Origin: Planctomyces sp.
GTDB lineage: Bacteria > Planctomycetota > Planctomycetia > Planctomycetales > Planctomycetaceae
Reading direction: 5' to 3'
NCBI GenBank assembly: GCA_016795105.1
Contig: JAEUIH010000029.1
Coordinates: 19,158 to 83,157 of the forward strand
DNA length: 64,000 bases
The position numbers and the translations under genes are program-made. Under the pieces are notes generated by a model that saw only the letters and a program-made list of their open reading frames with translations, was not told the DNA's origin and did no database searches. Below, piece after piece: positions 58,164 to 64,000 of this stretch. Within the stretch, counting starts at the first letter, position 1. Each line of letters starts with the position of its first letter.

Positions 58164-59174
58164 TTATGGGTTTGAGCCCAGCACAGTGCCGTTCACCTGA
58201 AACTTGACAGGTGAAGACTTACCAGCAATCTCAATGGTAACGGTCTCAGAGAACTTTCCTGGCGTGTCAGGGACCAGGAACTTAACCATCAGAACATGCT
58301 GTTCTTTGTCTGTAGGATCCAGCTTCGCATTGAAGGCTGTTGTGAGTGTATCGCCAGCAATTGACTGCACATGAAAAGCTTCTCGGCCTTTCACAACAAC
58401 GGTGATTGGAACTTCCTTACCCGGCCTGACGTTGCCAACAAAGTACTTATCCTGAGCGAGTGAATATTCGGCAACAACAACGCCTTCAACCATAAGTGGA
58501 ACATATGGATTGGCCGCATCGTCCGTCACCAAAGTCACAAGGTCACGTACTCGTTGTGGCTTCGCGTCTTTGCTGAGCTTCATCGTCAGCTGGTAATCAA
58601 CTCGGCCCGCCGAACGTCCTGTTTCTTTCAATGTCGCCGTCAGATCCTGACTTCCGATTTTCACATCAACAATTTTCCAGTCAGAACGGCCAGCATAGGA
58701 CAAACTCACGTTCGATTCAGCTCCGGCCCCGACAGCCACATTACCAAACTGCACAATCCCTGGTTCAAAAACCACGTCCGTACGGATGTAAGCAGAAATA
58801 GGGATCTGGACAGAGGCAAATTGGGGAGCATCGAATGAAATCGTCAGCGAGGTATCGCGTTTCTTGCTGAACTGGCGAGTATTCAGGCGAACTTCAATGA
58901 TCGTCTCTTCACCCGGCTGCAACAGACTGGATACTGGTTGAGACGCCTGAGCACACAGGCAGGCTGTGCTGACACCACTAATATGGACGGTTGCGTTCGT
59001 GGTATTTTTGACAGTGACCTGTTTCACCGTCTCTGCACCAGTCGCGACGACTCCGAAGTCCAGCTTACGAGTATCGACAAGCTGGTCTGCCCAGCTGCCC
59101 TGTGCGCTTGCTGAATAAGACACAGTGAACGCGCAGGCAAACGCGAACGCTATTCGACAGAATGTCCCCAACAT
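58164..59174 (-). CDS. Exported DUF1573 protein
   Basis: 336 residues from the ATG at 59174 (MLGTFCRIAFAFACAFTVSYSASAQG, a clear signal peptide). An in-frame start at 59297 would add 41 residues ahead of it and is rejected. The DUF1573 domain is marked by LDFGVVATGAETVKQVTVKNTTNATVHISGVSTACLCAQASQ. Two or three further beta-sandwich modules follow. This is the second DUF1573 protein of the window, and its CLCA motif replaces the CQCT of the first. Role unknown; exported, possibly envelope structural. Confidence 0.82.
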   Translation of the reverse strand: MLGTFCRIAFAFACAFTVSYSASAQGSWADQLVDTRKLDFGVVATGAETVKQVTVKNTTNATVHISGVSTACLCAQASQPVSSLLQPGEETIIEVRLNTRQFSKKRDTSLTISFDAPQFASVQIPISAYIRTDVVFEPGIVQFGNVAVGAGAESNVSLSYAGRSDWKIVDVKIGSQDLTATLKETGRSAGRVDYQLTMKLSKDAKPQRVRDLVTLVTDDAANPYVPLMVEGVVVAEYSLAQDKYFVGNVRPGKEVPITVVVKGREAFHVQSIAGDTLTTAFNAKLDPTDKEQHVLMVKFLVPDTPGKFSETVTIEIAGKSSPVKFQVNGTVLGSNP

Positions 59175-59442
59175 GTCGTCGTTTCCATTACAAAAATAGG
59201 ACCATTGAGCATAAAGGCCATTGGACCCACATTCCCCAATGTGCGCACTCTGACCGGTCAATCGTCGCCGATTCTTCCAGAACATTAGGGCCGACACCGA
59301 AATAAGTCAATCGGTGTATTTTGCCGCTCAAGAAATCGAAAAGTCCGATCTCGCCGAAGAAACAGTCGTAACCGATTCGCCCTAACACTTTAACTGATCA
59401 GTCTTTACGGAAGCTCCATCCACCCTGACCTGGGTAATTCAC

Positions 59443-61596
59443 CTAGGGCATCGACACAATGGAACAACTCAGTCCGCCCGCAGCCGGTACATAGGAATGA
59501 GTTGCATAGTCCATCACCATACGATCCGCATTGAATCGCCACCCCAATGTCCGGATCGCACGTTTCATTCGGCTGATCCACTGTTGAGGCAAATCGTCGC
59601 GGTCCCGTTCAAAGAACAGAGGTATCACTTCCTCCGTCAAGACTCGGTATAAATCGGCACCGTCGCGAGCATCCTGAAGGTCCTGATTGCTATGAGTTCT
59701 ACCATTTCCGATGGCAAAACCATTCTTGCCATCGTAGGCTTCGGCCCACCAGCCATCGAGTACAGAGCAGTTCAAGCCACCATTCAGAACGACCTTTTGT
59801 CCACTGGTACCCGATGCTTCGAGTGGTCGTCGAGGGTTGTTCAGCCAGACATCGACACCCTGAACCAGTTTTCTGCCCATATCGATACTATAGTTCTCCA
59901 AAATGAGAACTCGCCCTCGAAATGGCTCTTCCCGGGTCAGGCGATAAATCTGCTGCAGAATCTGTTTTCCACGTTCATCGGCCGGATGTGCTTTTCCCGC
60001 GAAGATAAACTGAACTGGACGATCCACGTCTGCAATCAGTCGTGCGAGGAAATCGAGGTCTTTCAGGATCAAGTCCGCTCGTTTGTAAGGTGCAAATCGA
60101 CGAGCAAACCCGATTGTGAGAGCGCGTGGGTCAAACATCGTCTCCAGGTCTCGCACCACGGAGTCACTCTCACCGCGACGGCGAGCCTGATCCACGGCAT
60201 TTTCACGCGCATAGACGATCAGTCGATTTTTCAGTGTCGAATGAATTTCCCACAGTTCCCCAGGCGTCGTCGATTCAAAGCTCCGCCAGACCTCGGCCTG
60301 ACCAGATCTCTGAAACCAGTTCTCCGGAAGGACTCGGTCATACAAAACACGCATCTGTGATGCCAGCCATGTTGGGACGTGAACCCCGTTTGTAATATGT
60401 CCGATCGGAATTTCTTCTACACTCCGCCATGGCCATAGACTCGACCACATATCGCGACTAACGACCCCATGCAGACTCGAAACGCCGTTGGCGATCCGAC
60501 ACATTTTGAGTGCCAGAACCGTCATGCAGAACGTCTCTCCGTCATGCTGCGGATCGACTCGACCCAGGCCCATCATCCCGTGCAGATTCAGTCCAAGTGT
60601 ATCGGCCAACGGACCAAGATGTTCATCGATCAGTCCGGCATCGAAGCGGTCATGCCCCGCAGGTACCGGCGTGTGGGTCGTGAATACACATCGTGATGCC
60701 GTGTCCTTGAGTGCTCGATCAAATGGCAGTCCATCGTCCTGCATGCGTTCACGAATGACTTCGAGCGGTGCAAACGCCGAATGGCCTTCGTTCATGTGAA
60801 TAACATTTGGCGTAATTCCCAGTGCTTTCAGGGCTCGTACTCCACCAACCCCAAGCAATAATTCCTGCCGAATTCGAGTTCTCTGGTCGCCACCATACAG
60901 CCGAGCCGTGAGCTTGCGATCTTCAGGGGTATTCTGAGGAATATCTGTATCAAGTAAGTACAGATCAATGCGACCAACCGCCAGATGCAGAATCCGTGCA
61001 TGGATGGCGCCGTTTCGAGTATCCACTCGAACAATGACGGGACCCGCACTGTTTTCAACAACCTTCAACGGCAGCGCATCGGCCGAAAGTCGAGGATACT
61101 CCTCCTGCTGCCACCCGTGTGAATCAATTGCCTGAACAAAGTAACCCTCATGATAGAACAGTCCGATCCCAATCAACTGCAAACCAAGATCTGATGCACT
61201 CTTCAAATGGTCGCCCGCAAGTACCCCCAATCCACCAGAATAGATTGGCAGCGATTCATGCAGACCAAACTCCGCGGAGAAATACGCAACCGGCCCCTGT
61301 CCCAAAATCGCCGCATGCGTCGCGCCCCATGTTGTCGACGATTCCAGATACTCACTGAATCGACGATAAGCCCAATGCACCCGTGAATGCAAAACCGCTT
61401 CTCGTGCTCGCTGCTCAAGTCGGTCCGGCGGATACTCTTTCAACAGTAACACAGGGTTGTGATTGAGTTCATCAAACCTCTGTCTGTCTATCAGACGAAA
61501 GACCTCCGTCACTTCCGGGTCCCAACTCCACCAGAGATTCGCAGCCAGCTTCGACAGTTTCTGATGAATCGACAACTGTGCTACCTTCTCCTCCAT
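59443..61596 (-). CDS. glgP: Alpha-glucan phosphorylase
   Basis: Releases glucose 1-phosphate from glycogen or maltodextrins. 717 residues from the ATG at 61596 (AAAGGGG upstream); an in-frame GTG at 61650 is less likely. It is the shorter alpha-glucan phosphorylase type, with the DUF3417 N-terminal domain ([24 protein letters not shown]) and then the GT35 catalytic domain with [14 protein letters not shown], the PLP-binding [17 protein letters not shown] region with the cofactor Lys, and [20 protein letters not shown]. Regulation: a 14-base perfect palindrome lies about 80 bases upstream. No other glycogen gene is in the window. Confidence 0.9.
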   Translation of the reverse strand: MEEKVAQLSIHQKLSKLAANLWWSWDPEVTEVFRLIDRQRFDELNHNPVLLLKEYPPDRLEQRAREAVLHSRVHWAYRRFSEYLESSTTWGATHAAILGQGPVAYFSAEFGLHESLPIYSGGLGVLAGDHLKSASDLGLQLIGIGLFYHEGYFVQAIDSHGWQQEEYPRLSADALPLKVVENSAGPVIVRVDTRNGAIHARILHLAVGRIDLYLLDTDIPQNTPEDRKLTARLYGGDQRTRIRQELLLGVGGVRALKALGITPNVIHMNEGHSAFAPLEVIRERMQDDGLPFDRALKDTASRCVFTTHTPVPAGHDRFDAGLIDEHLGPLADTLGLNLHGMMGLGRVDPQHDGETFCMTVLALKMCRIANGVSSLHGVVSRDMWSSLWPWRSVEEIPIGHITNGVHVPTWLASQMRVLYDRVLPENWFQRSGQAEVWRSFESTTPGELWEIHSTLKNRLIVYARENAVDQARRRGESDSVVRDLETMFDPRALTIGFARRFAPYKRADLILKDLDFLARLIADVDRPVQFIFAGKAHPADERGKQILQQIYRLTREEPFRGRVLILENYSIDMGRKLVQGVDVWLNNPRRPLEASGTSGQKVVLNGGLNCSVLDGWWAEAYDGKNGFAIGNGRTHSNQDLQDARDGADLYRVLTEEVIPLFFERDRDDLPQQWISRMKRAIRTLGWRFNADRMVMDYATHSYVPAAGGLSCSIVSMP

Positions 61597-61672
61597 TACG
61601 ATCCCCTTTGAGGTCTTAACGTCTGCGGTCAAGGAAGTGCGTGTTTCCACAATCTCTGGTCATACATTCTTT

Positions 61673-61686
61673 AAGCCGTACGGCTT
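61673..61686. promoter_or_regulatory. Perfect 14-bp palindrome upstream of glgP
   Basis: AAGCCGTACGGCTT, perfectly symmetrical, about 80 bases upstream of the glgP ATG. It fits a dimeric repressor or activator site. No known regulator is implied. Confidence 0.4.
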
Positions 61687-61803
61687 GATCCGAAAATCGG
61701 CAGCAGCTCGAAGCCGCTCAAGCCCTTTCAGCCGAACAGTTCGCGTTCGGAGTATACTCGGGAGAACTGTGACGTCGAGACCGTCCGTGCACTTTGCGCA
61801 GGC

Positions 61804-61838
61804 AATAAAAAACGCCCATCCGGTCTGGATAGGCGTTC
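61804..61838 (-). terminator. Intrinsic terminator for the 33-residue basic protein gene
   Basis: On the minus strand AACGCC and ATCC pair across a five-base loop with GGAT and GGCGTT, followed by TTTTTTATT. It lies about 190 bases beyond the stop of the small gene, with the repeat cluster in between, so the repeats are in its 3' untranslated region. Confidence 0.8.
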
Positions 61839-61851
61839 AGTCAATCTCTTC

Positions 61852-62020
61852 ACGTAGGATGGGCATTCTTGCCCGTCCCCCTCTTCACGTAGGATGGGCA
61901 TTCTTGCCCGTCCCCCTCACCACCGTGCTCGGGCAGGAATGCCCAAGCTACATTTGCGGGCTCGGGCAGGAATGCCCAAGCTACATTTGCGTGCTCGGGC
62001 AGGAATGCCCAAGCTACATT
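61852..62020. repeat. Cluster of five interspersed palindromic repeats
   Basis: Two copies of TAGGATGGGCATTCTTGCCC (from about 61855 and 61890), each ending CGTCCCC, face three copies of GCTCGGGCAGGAATGCCCAA (from about 61928, 61962 and 61996), each followed by GCTACATTTG. Each core is an inverted repeat (GGGCA...TGCCC). The two groups are in opposite orientation, so the transcript can form a large cruciform. They belong to the family near 21.5, 40.4 and 64 kb. Confidence 0.85.
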
Positions 62021-62028
62021 TGGGAATA

Positions 62029-62130
62029 TCAGGACAGTTTGACGCCGCGGCGTTTTGCTCGGCGCGCCTTTGAACTGGCCGGTCGTCGACCGTGGTTTGC
62101 TTTCTTCAGTTTCCGCTGTGTCTTCGCCAT
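62029..62130 (-). CDS. Small basic ribosomal-protein-like protein (33 residues)
   Basis: A short frame from the ATG at 62130 to a TGA at 62029. The protein starts MAKTQRKLKKANHGRRPAS and continues SKARRAKRRGVKLS. Seventeen of 33 residues are Lys, Arg or His and none is acidic, as in the smallest ribosomal proteins (bL34, bL36, THX types), though I cannot match it to one of them. AGGGA lies 11 bases upstream of the ATG, a 3' intrinsic terminator follows, and codons are ordinary, all supporting a real gene. Conservation could not be checked. It might also be a nucleoid or RNA-binding peptide. Confidence 0.6.
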   Translation of the reverse strand: MAKTQRKLKKANHGRRPASSKARRAKRRGVKLS

Positions 62131-62476
62131 GGCTATCAAATCCCTGCACACTCAATGTTCATTTGCTTGTGACCACTCATCTCTGCACGACGTCCGGACG
62201 TCGGCAAGGGCGTAGAGCCGCCCGTGATCGGAAGCGGAGTAGATTAACAACCTTTTTCGGCCTGTGAAACCCCTCGCTTCAGGTTCACCACCGTTTTTCC
62301 TGTCGTTTTGCTCAAGCAACTCTGGAATCACGGGTTCGAAGGCAGTCAGCCGAGTGATTTTCGCCGATTCCTGCCTATAGTACGTGCTTCAGCGTGTTTT
62401 TCGGGGTTTCGTCTTTCCGATTACGAAGACCTAAAGGCTCGCGGGGGCCCCCAACTTCTTAACAAAGTGCGGATTC
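62131..62476. other. Divergent promoter region of the small basic gene and the HAD gene
   Basis: About 345 bases with no convincing gene. A short frame on the plus strand overlaps the small basic gene and is not supported. TTTTTC-rich stretches occur at 62250-62310 and 62395-62405, and CGCGGGGGCCCCC at 62441-62453 is a GC-rich inverted repeat just before the HAD gene. Confidence 0.45.
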
Positions 62477-63193
62477 ATGCCTGCGACTGATCGCGTTCTC
62501 TTTTTTGATATTGACGGCACTATGCTCAGCACCGGCGGTGCAGGGCAGCGTGCTATGGAACTGGCTCTGACAGAAGAATTTCAACTCGACTTTCCCTTTG
62601 AAGGCGTTCTCACAGCCGGACGAACGGATCGTGGAATTGCGGACGAAATCTTCCAGAAGTACAGCCTGACAGATACGATCGATGAACGTAATCGCTTCAT
62701 GAGAAGTTACCTCGAACGCCTGCCCCAGTGCCTCCACGACCTTCCCGGGGAATTGCTGCCCGGTGTCCGACCTCTCCTCGAATCGCTGGCTCGTATTGAA
62801 CACGTTGTACTCAGCCTCTTAACCGGCAATTATGCCGAAGGCGCATGGATCAAACTCCGGCACTTTCAGATTGATCATTTCTTCCAGACAGGTGGCTTCG
62901 GGGATCATCACCCGTTGCGTGACGATGTTGCACGTCTTGCCTTACAGATGACATCTCGACACCTGCAGAAACCACTTCATGGTCGCCAGTCAATCGTGAT
63001 CGGAGATACTCCAGCAGACATCCGTTGTGCGAGAGCCATCGAAGCCCGAGTTCTTGCGGTAGCGACCGGGACATACACGTCCAGGGAACTTGAGCCTCAC
63101 GCTCCTGATCACTTGTTTGAAGATCTCCGATCCACTTCGGAGGTTGTCCAGGCACTTTTGTCGCCTCATCCAGTTGAGGAGTCGACTGAATGA
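62477..63193 (+). CDS. HAD-family phosphatase (phosphoglycolate phosphatase-like)
   Basis: 238 residues from the ATG at 62477. HAD motif I FFDIDGTML has the nucleophile Asp11 and Asp13; motif II is LLTGN; motif III/IV is IVIGDTPADIRCARA. The cap region is of the C1 helical type (RTDRGIADEIFQKY). Phosphoglycolate phosphatase, beta-phosphoglucomutase-like or nucleotidase activities are possible. The gene overlaps plsC by four bases (ATGA), so translation is coupled; this may point to a role next to phosphatidic acid synthesis. Confidence 0.88.
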   Translation: MPATDRVLFFDIDGTMLSTGGAGQRAMELALTEEFQLDFPFEGVLTAGRTDRGIADEIFQKYSLTDTIDERNRFMRSYLERLPQCLHDLPGELLPGVRPLLESLARIEHVVLSLLTGNYAEGAWIKLRHFQIDHFFQTGGFGDHHPLRDDVARLALQMTSRHLQKPLHGRQSIVIGDTPADIRCARAIEARVLAVATGTYTSRELEPHAPDHLFEDLRSTSEVVQALLSPHPVEESTE

Positions 63194-63891
63194 GTGACGG
63201 ATCAGCTCCTGTTGTATCATCTTCGCAAGTTCCGGGTTCTCAAGTGCCGGAACGCAATCTGATTTGGCGAGTCCTGCATGTGCCGTTTCGCTGGTTCTGT
63301 CGCTGGTGGCTGCACGTGGAAGCCGAAGGACTCGAACATATCGACAACACTCGCGGTGGACTGCTGCTGCTCAATCACCAGAGTTACCTCGATCCGCTGC
63401 TGGCCGCCGTTCTGATGCGACGCCCGGTGGCATATCTTGCTCGAGACAGCCTGTTCCGAGTCCCTCTACTAGGCGCATTGCTGCGACGAACACACGTCAT
63501 CCCGATCAGCAGGGAGGCGGTCCGCAGCGGCAGCATTCGCGAAGCAATTCAGCGACTGGAAGAGGGACACCTGGTCGGTATCTTCCCGGAAGGCACACGA
63601 TCCTCCGGCACTGAAGTCAGGACATTCCGTCCCGGGTTCCTTGCGATGGTCCGCCGCACAGAACTCCCGGTATACCCCGTGGCGATTGCCGGAGCAGACC
63701 GCGTCCTTCCGCGTGGTGCATGGCTCGTCCGCCCGGGCCGAATTCGGATCGTCTATGGGACTCCTCTTTCGCAATCTGAATTGCTCGACCCAACTCACGG
63801 CGCCGATGACAGGGCACTCGCAGAATTCGCGCGGTCAAAAGTTGCCGAATGCCACACACGCGCACAACATCTCCTGACCTCCTCGTCATGA
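63190..63891 (+). CDS. 1-acyl-sn-glycerol-3-phosphate acyltransferase (PlsC family)
   Basis: 233 residues from an ATG overlapping the HAD stop. The catalytic motif NHQSYLDP (His63 and Asp68) and the glycerol-phosphate binding motif FPEGTRSS are clear, with VYPVAIAGADRVLP downstream. The N-terminal hydrophobic stretch (WRVLHVPFRWFCRWW) would attach it to the membrane. It adds an acyl chain to lysophosphatidic acid to give phosphatidic acid, or acts on another lysolipid. The gene runs directly into an interspersed repeat at the window end. Confidence 0.9.
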   Translation: MSDGSAPVVSSSQVPGSQVPERNLIWRVLHVPFRWFCRWWLHVEAEGLEHIDNTRGGLLLLNHQSYLDPLLAAVLMRRPVAYLARDSLFRVPLLGALLRRTHVIPISREAVRSGSIREAIQRLEEGHLVGIFPEGTRSSGTEVRTFRPGFLAMVRRTELPVYPVAIAGADRVLPRGAWLVRPGRIRIVYGTPLSQSELLDPTHGADDRALAEFARSKVAECHTRAQHLLTSSS

Positions 63892-63899
63892 TGCATGCA

Positions 63900-64000
63900 G
63901 CTGTGCTCGAATCAGAGCGGGAAAAGTCAAATGTAGCTTGGGCATTCCTGCCCGAGCAAATTCCTGCACCGTGGCAGTACTCGAACCAGCGCGGGACAAG
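63900..64000. repeat. Interspersed repeat at the window end
   Basis: Contains GTGCTCGAATCAGAGCGGGA, AAAGTCAAATGTAGCTTGGG, CATTCCTGCCCGAGCA and GCAGTACTCGAACCAGCGCG. These match the 40 kb tandem copies closely, and the last part continues past the window edge. Confidence 0.8.

Larger units (their letters stand above)
61597..62028. other. Region upstream of glgP holding a palindrome, a terminator and repeats
   Basis: About 430 bases between the glgP start and the stop of the 33-residue gene, both on the minus strand. It holds, from left to right, the palindrome at 61673, an intrinsic terminator at 61804-61838 and five copies of the interspersed repeat. A frame crossing it on the plus strand is only the translation of these repeats. 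Confidence 0.6.

Noticed and set aside
61852..62020. CRISPR array
   Set aside because: The units are in both orientations, almost adjacent, without unique spacers of constant length, and no cas gene is near.
61637..62215. A 192-residue plus-strand frame over the 62 kb repeats
   Set aside because: Its middle is only the translation of the repeats (QECPSYI units), and its 3' part overlaps the small basic gene on the other strand.
62325..62350. GGGTTCGA sequence resembling a tRNA T-arm
   Set aside because: No acceptor stem, D-arm or anticodon arm can be placed around it. No tRNA was found elsewhere in the window by eye either.

Overview
The window looks like chromosomal DNA from a planctomycete (Planctomycetota, Planctomycetaceae-like; Fuerstiella or a relative is only a guess). 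Evidence: very large secreted proteins with the planctomycete-type N-terminal Leu-Glu-x-Arg-x-Leu-Leu motif, Calx-beta, GEVED and delta-60 repeat proteins, DUF1573 proteins, UshA-like multihaem cytochromes, many GTG/TTG starts, and interspersed palindromic repeats whose translation reads GWAFLPVP. I see no phage, plasmid, CRISPR array, transposase, rRNA or tRNA.

Layout. 1-16 kb is mostly an exported-protein region: a partial unknown gene, an alpha/beta hydrolase, a thioredoxin-YHS protein, APS kinase, a 1780-residue subtilase, TrmB, a POTRA-only protein and a Calx-beta/delta-60 protein. A 134-bp element with 20-bp perfect terminal inverted repeats lies between trmB and the POTRA gene. 16-23.8 kb holds a methyltransferase, then a run on the + strand (LMW phosphatase, rpiB, gcvH, gcvPA, gcvPB, lipoate ligase) that makes and lipoylates the glycine cleavage system, followed by an FHA protein.

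23.8-36 kb is information processing: a structured leader with a consensus promoter and an intrinsic terminator directly ahead of nusA, then nusA-infB-rbfA, a degenerate EndoIII-like protein with an H1-like tail, a TPR protein, ruvB and mnmG. 36-41 kb has an excisionase-HTH response regulator with a histidine kinase, a DapA-family aldolase with a possible microcompartment-targeting tail, a Tat-exported TIM-barrel protein and tandem repeats.

41-54.3 kb is all on the minus strand: wecA-like transferase, O-antigen ligase-TPR, DUF1573, sialidase, UshA-like tetrahaem cytochrome, SMI1, DUF971, CYTH, recA, alaS and PilZ. 54.3-64 kb has a small TPR protein, an LpoB-like lipoprotein with its COG3014-like partner, a second DUF1573 protein, glucan phosphorylase, a 33-residue basic protein gene with its own terminator and a cluster of repeats, then a HAD phosphatase overlapping a PlsC acyltransferase.

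All functional calls are from reading the sequence and from memory of protein families; no searches were run. The best candidates for something undescribed are the nusA leader RNA, the 33-residue basic protein, the EndoIII-like/H1-tail protein, the POTRA-only protein and the subtilase whose catalytic Asp position is Glu.
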